DNA of 52,458 bases, taken from positions 1 through 52,458 of the forward strand of contig JAQYBF010000010.1 of assembly GCA_029338875.1 (NCBI GenBank), written 5' to 3'. Numbering within the stretch: position 1 is the first letter of the stretch; the number at the start of each line of letters is the position of its first letter. This DNA comes from Lachnospiraceae bacterium. Its GTDB lineage: Bacteria; Bacillota; Clostridia; Lachnospirales; Lachnospiraceae. Below, one piece after another: positions 36,444 through 46,029 of the stretch. Under the pieces are notes generated by a model. The model was given only the letters and a program-made list of their open reading frames with translations. It was not told the DNA's origin and did not search any database. The translations under genes were made by a program, and so were the position numbers.

Positions 36444-36468
36444 GGGACCTCGTATGAGGTCCCTTTTT
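36444..36468 (+). terminator. Terminator of the NlpC/P60 gene
   Basis: GGGACCTC, loop GTAT, GAGGTCCC, five T. Confidence 0.92.
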
Positions 36469-36574
36469 GCTTTCCTGGAATTGGCTTCTGCCACCTGTAC
36501 ATCTTCCCGAAGCCCGGCAAAGCTGTCTGTACAGACTGCACAAAGTTTATACATTTTTTAGAATTTGACAGGTT

Positions 36575-36667
36575 TTATCCACAGTTATCCACGGAAACCA
36601 CAAACTTTTTCCACTTCAGAAAGGCCGAAAAACCGACTTATACACAGAATTATCCACATTATCCACA
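36575..36667 (+). promoter_or_regulatory. Cluster of five DnaA boxes
   Basis: TTATCCACA at 36575, TTATCCACG at 36585, TTATACACA at 36638, TTATCCACA at 36650 and 36659, all on the plus strand. Four match TTATNCACA exactly. They lie in a 500-bp gene-free spacer followed by an AT-rich stretch (36790-36900). No dnaA, dnaN or other replication gene is close. Confidence 0.8.
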
Positions 36668-36873
36668 AAAGCCGGAGAGCGTTAAAAAAATGACGAAGGC
36701 CCGAAAAAGAACGGCTGTTTTGTTAAATGATGACAAAATTCGCCGAATCCGGAGAAACCTACTTGACAGGAGATAGAGCTGTTTGCTGGACAGAAGTGTA
36801 ACTGTAAAAAATGCATAAATACATTCAAAGAGGTATTCCATTTTTCGTGCATTTATATTAAACTGAAAAAAGA

Positions 36874-36891
36874 TATGGTAAAACTACCATA
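36874..36891. promoter_or_regulatory. Inverted repeat TATGGTA/TACCATA before the CdaR-type gene
   Basis: Perfect 7-bp arms around AAAC, about 60 bp before the start codon. Candidate operator, possibly for autoregulation. Confidence 0.4.
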
Positions 36892-36953
36892 AAACATTCC
36901 AACGGAATTGTTGAATGTGTATAGTTACGAGTATGGAATTGGGGGATGCGATC

Positions 36954-38042
36954 GTGGTATCTAATCAGGTTCTGCAGAAAACTCTTGACGGGTTGACACA
37001 AATTACAAAGAAAAACTTTGCTGTGACAGATTCAGAAGGTGGGATTCTTGCTACAACTATGGAGGATACCAGGCGGTATGTGGACTCGGCGCGAAGCTTT
37101 GCCGGTTCCGACGCCGACAGCCAGACCATCTTCGGATGTCATTACATGAAGGTCTTTGATGAGCAGAGACTGGAGTTCATCGTCATCGCCCAGGGGGATT
37201 CCGAGGAAGCCTATACGGCGGCCCGGATCCTGGCCTTCCAGATCCAGGAACTCATGGTGGCCTACCGGGAGCGCTTTGACCGCGATAACTTCATCAAGAA
37301 TCTGCTCCTGGACAACCTCCTTATGGTCGACATTTATAACCGTGCGACCCGCCTCCATGTGGACATTGAGGCCCGCCGGATCGTCATGGTCGTTGAAGTC
37401 GGCGATGACAAGGACGGAGATGACATGGAGCGTGTCAGAACTCTGTTCAGCGGACGTTCCAAGGATTTTGTCACCGCTGTCGATGAGCAGAACATCATTA
37501 TCGTAAAGGAGCTCCAGCCCGGAGACACCTACGATGATGTCCAGAAGATTGCCAATACGATCGTTGATCTCTTCCACGGCGTACCGGACCGAAATGTCCG
37601 TGTGGCCTACGGCACCATTGTCAATGAAATCAAGGATGTCTCCCAGTCCTACAAGGAAGCTTCCCTGGCCCTGGATGTCGGAAGAATCTTCTTCAAGGAT
37701 CGGAATGTCATTGCCTATTCGGTACTTGGCATCGGACGGCTGATCTATCAGCTGCCCATTCCCCTCTGCAAGATGTTCATCAAGGAAATCTTCAAGGACA
37801 AGACGCCCAACGATTTCGACGAGGAGACCATCACAACCATCAATAAGTTCTTCGAAAATAATCTGAATGTATCCGAGACCTCGCGTCAGCTTTACATTCA
37901 TAGAAATACTCTTGTCTATCGGCTGGATAAGCTGCAGAAGGCGACGGGACTGGATCTCCGTGTCTTCGAGGACGCCATCACTTTCAAAATTGCTCTGATG
38001 GTGGTAGAGTATATGAATTATATGGAGGACCATAATTTCTGA
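36954..38042 (+). CDS. CdaR/PucR-family transcriptional regulator
   Basis: 362 aa from the GTG at 36954, chosen because GGGGGA lies at proper spacing and VSNQVLQKTLDGLTQITKKNFAVTD matches the sugar-diacid-recognition N terminus; ATG 36933 or the ORF start 36915 is possible. The C-terminal PucR helix-turn-helix is NLNVSETSRQLYIHRNTLVYRLDKLQK. CdaR relatives respond to glycerate or sugar acids, but here no catabolic operon is adjacent: the next gene, ftsE, starts 18 bp later, so the regulator may be cotranscribed with ftsEX. Confidence 0.9.
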   Translation: MVSNQVLQKTLDGLTQITKKNFAVTDSEGGILATTMEDTRRYVDSARSFAGSDADSQTIFGCHYMKVFDEQRLEFIVIAQGDSEEAYTAARILAFQIQELMVAYRERFDRDNFIKNLLLDNLLMVDIYNRATRLHVDIEARRIVMVVEVGDDKDGDDMERVRTLFSGRSKDFVTAVDEQNIIIVKELQPGDTYDDVQKIANTIVDLFHGVPDRNVRVAYGTIVNEIKDVSQSYKEASLALDVGRIFFKDRNVIAYSVLGIGRLIYQLPIPLCKMFIKEIFKDKTPNDFDEETITTINKFFENNLNVSETSRQLYIHRNTLVYRLDKLQKATGLDLRVFEDAITFKIALMVVEYMNYMEDHNF

Positions 38043-38059
38043 CAGGAGATCTGATTTAA

Positions 38060-38740
38060 ATGATCAAACTTGAACATGTTAGTAAGTCGTATCAGGCGGG
38101 GGTCCCTGCCCTGAACGATATCAGTCTGCACATCCATCCGGGTGAGTTTGTTTTTGTAACCGGTGCGAGCGGCTCCGGTAAATCTACACTGATCAAGCTT
38201 CTTTTGGATGAATTTCCTCCGACCGAGGGCAGGATTGTCGTCAACGGCAAGGACCTGGCCGGAATCAAACATCGTTCCATTCCCAAATATCGAAGAAATA
38301 TCGGCTGCGTTTTCCAGGACTTCCGTCTCCTTCCGGACCGGAATGTCTATGAGAATGTCGCCTTTGCCATGAAGGTCGTCGAGGCTTCCAATCGTGAGAT
38401 TAAGAAGAAGGTGCCTCAGGTCCTGTCCATGGTCGGACTGGCTGCCAAGTACCGGTCTCTGCCCCGCCAGCTTTCCGGAGGTGAGCAGCAGCGTGTGGCC
38501 ATTGCCCGAGCCCTGGTCAACCGGCCCCGTGTCATCCTGGCCGACGAGCCGACCGGAAATCTCGATAATCATACCGCCTGGGAGATCATGGGTCTTCTGG
38601 ACGAGATCAACAAGAGAGGAACCACCGTCCTTGTCGTCACCCACAATCTGGAGATCGTTGAGCGCATGAAGAAGCGTGTGATTACGATCAAGAGAGGTTC
38701 CCTGATCAGTGATGTAGAACCGGAGGACGAGGACTTATAA
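38060..38740 (+). CDS. ftsE: Cell-division ATP-binding protein FtsE
   Basis: 226 aa. Walker [11 protein letters not shown]-loop [17 protein letters not shown], signature [15 protein letters not shown], Walker [13 protein letters not shown]. With FtsX it forms the ABC complex that activates peptidoglycan hydrolases outside the membrane rather than moving solutes. The stop codon overlaps the ftsX start. A likely client is an NlpC/P60 or coiled-coil hydrolase such as that encoded at 35101 (inference). Confidence 0.97.
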   Translation: MIKLEHVSKSYQAGVPALNDISLHIHPGEFVFVTGASGSGKSTLIKLLLDEFPPTEGRIVVNGKDLAGIKHRSIPKYRRNIGCVFQDFRLLPDRNVYENVAFAMKVVEASNREIKKKVPQVLSMVGLAAKYRSLPRQLSGGEQQRVAIARALVNRPRVILADEPTGNLDNHTAWEIMGLLDEINKRGTTVLVVTHNLEIVERMKKRVITIKRGSLISDVEPEDEDL

Positions 38741-39648
38741 TGAAAATCAGCAGTATCTTTTACAATATCAAACAGGGCTTCAAGAACATCTGGCGGAACA
38801 AGATGTTCTCCATGGCTTCCATCGCAACCATGGCGGCCTGCATCTTCCTTCTCGGTCTCTTCTATTCGATCGGCGCCAACTTCCGCGGCATGGTCAAGGA
38901 CGCCGAATCCAGCGTCTCGGTCACCGTCTTCTTTAACGAGGGCCTGACCCAGGACCAGATTGATGCGATCGGAGCCAAAATAAAGGCCAGACCGGAAGTC
39001 GACAAGACGGTCTACGTTTCCGCTGATGAGGCCTGGGCCGAGTACCAGAAGGAATACTTCAAGGGTAATTCCGAGGCGGCCGAGACCTTCAAGGACGACA
39101 ACCCCATGGCAAATTCCGCCAACTATCAGGTCTATCTCAAGGATGTCTCCCAGCAGGAGAAGTTCGTCAATTATGTGCAGAAGCTGGACGGCGTCCGAAA
39201 AGTCAACCAGTCCAAGGCCGCAGCACGGACTCTGACCGATTTCAACAGGCTCCTGACCCTGATCTCGGTGGCTGTCATTGCCATTCTGATCGCAGTCGCA
39301 GCCTTCCTGATCTCCAACACCATCACGGTCGGCGTCTCCGTCCGCAAGGATGAGATCGCCATCATGAAGCTGATCGGCGCCAAGGACAGCTTCGTCCGCG
39401 CGCCTTTCGTTGTCGAGGGCGTGGTCATCGGCCTGATCGGCTCCCTGATCCCCCTGGCCATCCTCTGGTTCCTCTATCAGAAGATTCTGGCCTATATTTC
39501 GACCCGTTTTACCTTCCTGAGCAATCTGGTGGACTTCGTGCCGGAAAAGGAGATCTTCCATTTCCTGCTCCCGGTTGCCCTCCTTCTCGGCGTCGGCATC
39601 GGCTATATCGGAAGCCGGGTGACTCTGAAGAAGCATCTCAAAGTCTGA
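38740..39648 (+). CDS. ftsX: Cell-division protein FtsX
   Basis: 302 aa. One span near the N terminus (MFSMASIATMAACIFLLGLFYSIG), a large extracellular domain (about residues 50-165), and three C-terminal spans (LISVAVIAILIAVAAFLISNTITVG; GVVIGLIGSLIPLAILWF; FLLPVALLLGVGIGYIG). This is the standard FtsX topology. It couples to FtsE in the cytoplasm and to wall hydrolases outside. A one-mismatch copy of the GGTCTAYATTT motif lies at 39009. Confidence 0.95.
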   Translation: MKISSIFYNIKQGFKNIWRNKMFSMASIATMAACIFLLGLFYSIGANFRGMVKDAESSVSVTVFFNEGLTQDQIDAIGAKIKARPEVDKTVYVSADEAWAEYQKEYFKGNSEAAETFKDDNPMANSANYQVYLKDVSQQEKFVNYVQKLDGVRKVNQSKAAARTLTDFNRLLTLISVAVIAILIAVAAFLISNTITVGVSVRKDEIAIMKLIGAKDSFVRAPFVVEGVVIGLIGSLIPLAILWFLYQKILAYISTRFTFLSNLVDFVPEKEIFHFLLPVALLLGVGIGYIGSRVTLKKHLKV

Positions 39649-39735
39649 CAGAGGCTTCTGACGGACGAGGTTTGAGAGACAGAGATCTGACTGACATAAG
39701 TCGGCAGAAATATAGACCTGAGGGAAATTTGCTTT

Positions 39736-40995
39736 ATGAATGATGAACAAAATCAGGAAAACGAAAGCGGACAGACAGAAGAACAGGAAGCCAGAGCCAA
39801 GTTAAAGGCCGAGAAGAAAAAGAAGCGTCACACCTTCCTGGCAGGCTTTGTCAGCGCCCTGGTTCTTGTGACCATTATCGGCATCGGCTTAAGCCTGGTC
39901 TTCCACATCAGCCCCAGCGGCTTCCTAAGTGCGAAGACACAGACCAAGCTCAACATGCTTTCTTCCATTATCGATGATTATTACTATAAGGACGTGAGCG
40001 ATTCCGCCAAGGCGACCGGTCTCTACAAGGGACTGATGGAAAGCATGGACGATCCCTATACCGAATATTACACGCCCAAGGAATACCGGGAGCTCATGGT
40101 CAGCCTGTCCGGCGACTATGCCGGCATCGGCGCAGTCCTGACCCAGGACAAGGATACCAAGGCGGTCTCCATCGTCCAGGTCTACGATGACTCTCCTGCC
40201 AAGAAGGCAGGCCTTCAGGCCGGCGATACCATTGTCTCGGTCGACGGAAACGAAGCCGACCAGGAAAGCCTGGATGACTTCGTTCAGAGGGTCCGCGGCA
40301 AGAAGGGGACAAAGCTCACCATGGTCTATATTCGGGACGGTGAGCAGAAGACCGTCGAGATCACCAGGGAACAGGTCATCGTGCCTTCTGTTTCCCATCA
40401 GATGCTGACCGACAAGATCGGCTACATCCGGATCTCCCAGTTCTCTGACGGAACCCAGAAGGAATTCGAGGAGGCCCTGGAGGATCTGAAGAATCAGGGC
40501 ATGACATCGATCGTCTTTGACTTAAGAGACAACGGCGGCGGCATGGTCGATTCCGTGGTCGCCATCCTTGACGACATCCTGCCTAAGGGAACCGTGGTCT
40601 ATACCAAGAACAAGGAAGGCAAGCGGACCAACTACACTTCGGATGACGCAAAGCAGCTGGATATGCCGATGACCGTCTTAGTCAATGAAAATACAGCCAG
40701 CGCGGCCGAGATCTTCACCGGAGCCGTTATGGATTTCAAGAAGGGTACTGTGATCGGAACAAAGACCTTCGGCAAGGGCATCGTGCAGACGACTCTGCCC
40801 CTGTCCGACGGCAGCGCGGTAAAGCTTACAACTGCCCGCTACTATACGCCGAGCGGCGTCTGCATCCAGGGCAAGGGCATTGAACCGGATATCAAGCTGG
40901 AGCTGGATTATAGCGGTGACAGCAGTGCGGCCTATGACTGGACCAAGGACAATCAGGTGCAGAAGGCCATTGAAGTTCTGAAGGGCGAGCAGTAG
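39736..40995 (+). CDS. S41 family C-terminal processing peptidase (CtpA-like)
   Basis: 419 aa. Charged N terminus, one span (LAGFVSALVLVTIIGIGLSLVF), PDZ domain (GIGAVLTQDKDTKAVSIVQVYDDSPAKKAGLQAGDTIVSVDG split over 110-165), then S41 catalytic part with ENTASAAEIF (nucleophile Ser) and GTKTFGKGIVQT (Lys base). Serine protease acting outside the membrane; clustering with ftsEX is common in Clostridia and suggests a role in cell-wall enzyme turnover. The preceding spacer carries a GGTCTATATTT motif on the minus strand. Confidence 0.94.
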   Translation: MNDEQNQENESGQTEEQEARAKLKAEKKKKRHTFLAGFVSALVLVTIIGIGLSLVFHISPSGFLSAKTQTKLNMLSSIIDDYYYKDVSDSAKATGLYKGLMESMDDPYTEYYTPKEYRELMVSLSGDYAGIGAVLTQDKDTKAVSIVQVYDDSPAKKAGLQAGDTIVSVDGNEADQESLDDFVQRVRGKKGTKLTMVYIRDGEQKTVEITREQVIVPSVSHQMLTDKIGYIRISQFSDGTQKEFEEALEDLKNQGMTSIVFDLRDNGGGMVDSVVAILDDILPKGTVVYTKNKEGKRTNYTSDDAKQLDMPMTVLVNENTASAAEIFTGAVMDFKKGTVIGTKTFGKGIVQTTLPLSDGSAVKLTTARYYTPSGVCIQGKGIEPDIKLELDYSGDSSAAYDWTKDNQVQKAIEVLKGEQ

Positions 40996-41054
40996 CGGAC
41001 TGACAGAAAACAGATAAGAACGGATAAACAGGTAAGAAGAGAAAGGAAAAAACC

Positions 41055-42191
41055 TTGGTAGAATTAGATAATATCAAAGTTGACCTGCAGAATTATAAGC
41101 CGGCCCTGGAAGAGACCAGAAAAGGGCTGGATCTGGAAAACAAAGACCATAAGATTGAAGAGCTGGAGCGGGCCATGGAGGCTCCGGATTTCTGGGACAA
41201 TCCCCAGGAGTCTACCGAGAAGACCAAAAAGCTCAAGGCTCTGAAGGATGATGTCCAGGATTTCCACAGCCTGGAAAACCAGTACAATGACATCCTGGAT
41301 CTGATTGATCTTGCCAATGAAGAGGATGACCGGGAGATGATTCCGGAAGTCCAGAATGATTTCGAAGAATTCAAGACCAAGCTTGAGAATCTGCAGATCC
41401 GGACTCTTCTGTCCGGCGAGTATGATATCGAGAATGCCATCATTACACTGCATGCAGGCGCCGGCGGAACCGAAGCCTGTGACTGGACCTCCATGCTTTA
41501 CCGTATGTACACCCGCTGGGCCGATCAGCACGGCTTTCAGACTGAGCTTCTGGACCTGCAGGAGGGCGATGAGGCCGGCATCAAGTCGGTGACCTTCCAG
41601 GTCAACGGCGAGAACGCTTACGGATTCTTAAAGTCGGAGCATGGAGTTCACCGGCTGGTCCGCATTTCTCCCTTCAACGCCAATGCCAAGCGGCAGACCT
41701 CCTTCTCATCCTGCGAGGTTATGCCGGATATTGAAAAGGACCTGGATGTCGAGATCCGGGACGAGGATATCCGAATCGATACCTACCGTTCCTCCGGTGC
41801 CGGCGGACAGCACATCAACAAGACTTCATCTGCCATTCGAATCACCCACTTCCCGACCGGCATCGTGGTTACCTGTCAGAATGAGCGGTCCCAGCTCATG
41901 AACAAGGACAAGGCCATGCAGATGCTGAAGCAGAAGCTCTATATGAAGAAGCTGGAAGAAAATGCCGAAAAGGAAGCAGCCATCCGAGGCGAGGTCATGG
42001 AGAATGGCTTCGGTTCCCAGATTCGTTCCTATGTCCTTCAGCCCTATACCATGGTCAAGGACCTTCGGACCGGCGAGGAATCCAGCAATGCCCAGAAGGT
42101 TCTGGACGGGGGCCTGGATCCCTTCATGCGGTCCTATCTCCGCTGGCTCAGCCTGGGCAAACCAAAGTGGAAGGGCCAAGATGCGGAGTAA
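41055..42191 (+). CDS. prfB: Peptide chain release factor 2
   Basis: 378 aa from a TTG ([17 protein letters not shown]), preceded by GAAAGGA. RF2 marks: SPF in [12 protein letters not shown] and the GGQ loop [13 protein letters not shown]. It releases peptides at UGA and UAA. In many bacteria prfB has an in-frame UGA near codon 25 read by +1 frameshift; here the corresponding RKGLDLE is one continuous frame with CTGGAT, so no autoregulatory frameshift. The TTG start may itself limit expression. Confidence 0.95.
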   Translation: MVELDNIKVDLQNYKPALEETRKGLDLENKDHKIEELERAMEAPDFWDNPQESTEKTKKLKALKDDVQDFHSLENQYNDILDLIDLANEEDDREMIPEVQNDFEEFKTKLENLQIRTLLSGEYDIENAIITLHAGAGGTEACDWTSMLYRMYTRWADQHGFQTELLDLQEGDEAGIKSVTFQVNGENAYGFLKSEHGVHRLVRISPFNANAKRQTSFSSCEVMPDIEKDLDVEIRDEDIRIDTYRSSGAGGQHINKTSSAIRITHFPTGIVVTCQNERSQLMNKDKAMQMLKQKLYMKKLEENAEKEAAIRGEVMENGFGSQIRSYVLQPYTMVKDLRTGEESSNAQKVLDGGLDPFMRSYLRWLSLGKPKWKGQDAE

Positions 42192-44020
<1,829 letters not shown>

Positions 44021-44067
44021 AAAATAATTAATCGTAAAAAAGCAGTACAAGTTTAAAAGTATAAAAC

Positions 44068-44124
44068 AGCTCAATGCCTTTGCTTTGGCGATTCTTCGAA
44101 AAGTGAGAGCATTGAGCTTTTTTC
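44068..44124 (+). terminator. glpK terminator
   Basis: AGCTCAATGC and GCATTGAGCT, perfect 10-bp arms with a 31-base loop, six T. Confidence 0.85.
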
Positions 44125-44203
44125 GGTCTTGGGGAAGAGAAGAAGGCAGAAAGGCTGAAGAAAGGGTTTGCAGAGGAAAAGGAAAAGCAAGAAGGAACGA
44201 AGC

Positions 44204-45655
44204 ATGATTGAATTAACCTCCATCATTCAAAGTGACCGGGTTCTAAGCAGGGGAGAGATGGCAAAAATCGCCCTCCGCCTGTCCGGTCCGGCCATTCTGG
44301 CCCAGATTTCCTCGATTGCCATGCAGTACATCGATGCGGCCATGGTCGGTCAGCTGGGCGCGACTTCTTCGGCTTCGATCGGCCTGGTTTCGGCTGCCGT
44401 CTGGATGATGGGCGGTGTGACCAATGCCTTCTCCTATGGTTTTTCGGTCCAGGTGGCCCAGGGCCTGGGCGCCGGCGAAGAAAAAAGGGTCCGGAAGGTC
44501 GTCCATCAGGGCATTTTCTCTCTTCTGATCCTCTCCCTTCTGATCGGGATCTTAGGCGTCCTGATCGCCGGCCGTCTGCCCTACTGGCTGGGCGGCTCCG
44601 GAGAGATGGCCAGGGAGGCAAAAGGCTATTTCCTGACCTACGCTTCTTTCCTGCCCCTGGTTCAGATGATGTACTTCGGCGGCGCCGTTCTCCAGGCCAG
44701 CGGTGACATGAAGACGCCCTCGATTCTGGAAAGTCTCATGTGCGTGGAGGATGTGATCCTGAACGCTCTTCTGATTTTCCCGGCAGGGGCAAATGCAGAC
44801 CGCTCTTTCGTTCCGGCTCCCCTGGAGATCGGTGCAGGTTTAGGTGTAACGGGTGCCGCTCTCGGAACCTGTCTGGCTTATCTGATCACGGCCTTTGCCA
44901 TGTGGTACTGCATTCTCTTCCGGTCCGATCCTCTGCACTGGAGGAAGGAAAAGAAGCCCTTTGAAAAGAGCATTCTGACCCGTGCTCTGCAGATCGGAAG
45001 CCCCATGGCTTTTGAGGAGGTGGCCCTGACCGGAGCCCAGCTGGTATCCACCATGATTGTGGCGCCCCTGGGAACCATCGCGGTCTCGGCTCATTCCTTT
45101 GCCATCACGGCGGAATCCATCTGCTATATGCCGGGCTACGGACTGGAGGGTGCAGCATCCACCCTGGTCGGTCAGGCCTACGGGGCAGGAAAGAAGAAGC
45201 TGGCCAGGTCCTTCGGCTGGATGACCATTCTTCTTGGAATGGGGATTATGGCCGTGGCCGGAGGAGCCATGTATTTCCTCTGTCCCTGGGTTTTCCGCTT
45301 TCTGACACCGGTTAAGGCGGTGCAGAAACTGGGTGTCCGGGTCCTCCGGATTGAGCTGATGGCAGAGGCACTCTTTGGCGCATCGATTGTCAGTGCCGGA
45401 GCCCTGCGGGGTGCGGGCGATACCTTCGTTCCGGCACTCATGTCCCTCTTCAGTATGTGGGGTGTCCGTCTGACTCTGGCCAGTATCCTGTCGAAGAGCC
45501 TGGGCCTTCGCGGCGTCTGGACGGCTATGGCTATCGAACTGTCCTTCCGGGGAGTGATTTTCCTCATTCGGTTCGCACGGAGTAAGTATCTGAAGGATAG
45601 CGGGCCGGGAGACAGCGGATCAGGATCAGAGAAGATTGCTTCGGGGCAGACGTAG
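44204..45655 (+). CDS. MATE family efflux transporter
   Basis: 483 aa from the ATG at 44204 with AAGGA upstream; the longer 44168 start adds a basic low-complexity leader. Twelve hydrophobic segments form two MatE halves, for example LSGPAILAQISSIAMQYIDAAMVG and GSPMAFEEVALTGAQLVSTMIVAPLG. It exports drugs or metabolites driven by Na+ or H+. The C terminus ends in a Ser/Gly-rich repeat (DSGPGDSGSGSE). Confidence 0.93.
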   Translation: MIELTSIIQSDRVLSRGEMAKIALRLSGPAILAQISSIAMQYIDAAMVGQLGATSSASIGLVSAAVWMMGGVTNAFSYGFSVQVAQGLGAGEEKRVRKVVHQGIFSLLILSLLIGILGVLIAGRLPYWLGGSGEMAREAKGYFLTYASFLPLVQMMYFGGAVLQASGDMKTPSILESLMCVEDVILNALLIFPAGANADRSFVPAPLEIGAGLGVTGAALGTCLAYLITAFAMWYCILFRSDPLHWRKEKKPFEKSILTRALQIGSPMAFEEVALTGAQLVSTMIVAPLGTIAVSAHSFAITAESICYMPGYGLEGAASTLVGQAYGAGKKKLARSFGWMTILLGMGIMAVAGGAMYFLCPWVFRFLTPVKAVQKLGVRVLRIELMAEALFGASIVSAGALRGAGDTFVPALMSLFSMWGVRLTLASILSKSLGLRGVWTAMAIELSFRGVIFLIRFARSKYLKDSGPGDSGSGSEKIASGQT

Positions 45656-45676
45656 GAAGCCCCGGATTCTTGATTT

Positions 45677-45898
45677 AAACAACGATTTTGAGGAAAAACT
45701 CGAATTCCGATGTTTATTTTCAGGGTTTACCTCGTTTTAAACAACGATTTTGAGGAAAAATTTGAATTCCGATGTTTACTTTCGGTAATTTACCTCGTTT
45801 TAAACAACGATTTTGGGGAAAAACTCGAATTCCGATGTTTATTTACAGGGACTGCCTCGTTCTAAACAACGATTTTGAAGAAAAATTCGAATTCCGAC
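45677..45898 (-). repeat. Hairpin-repeat array D (4 units, reverse orientation)
   Basis: On the minus strand, units of the AACATCG...family (right arm here CGTTGTT) occupy 45677-45715, 45739-45777, 45802-45840 and 45864-45898, the last truncated. The period is 62-63 bp. Linkers share CCTCGTTTTA on the plus strand. This is the most regular of the four arrays. It lies between the MATE gene and tex; the remaining 45900-46029 has AATCATAGA repeats. Confidence 0.92.
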
Positions 45899-46029
45899 CA
45901 CTTTTTTGGTGGGGAAGGGTTATGATCATTCAGAAAAATTGAAGCCATAGAATCATAGATAGCGAATCATAGACAAACAATCATAAATCCATAGAACTAC
46001 ATAGAAACCAATAACCAAGAGGAGTAAGT

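Noticed and set aside
36575-36667. Chromosomal oriC
   Set aside because: No dnaA/dnaN nearby and gene orientation does not diverge from this point; kept only as a DnaA-box cluster.
37032-38033. 333-aa minus-strand ORF opposite the CdaR-type gene
   Set aside because: Shadow; the plus strand has complete family motifs.
41120-41150. Programmed +1 frameshift site in prfB
   Set aside because: The reading frame is continuous through this point and no in-frame stop is present.
45677-45898. CRISPR array (regular repeats of about 39 bp with about 23 bp spacers)
   Set aside because: Spacers are alike (CCTCGTT shared) and shorter than usual, the repeat is an AT-rich palindrome, and no cas gene is in the window.
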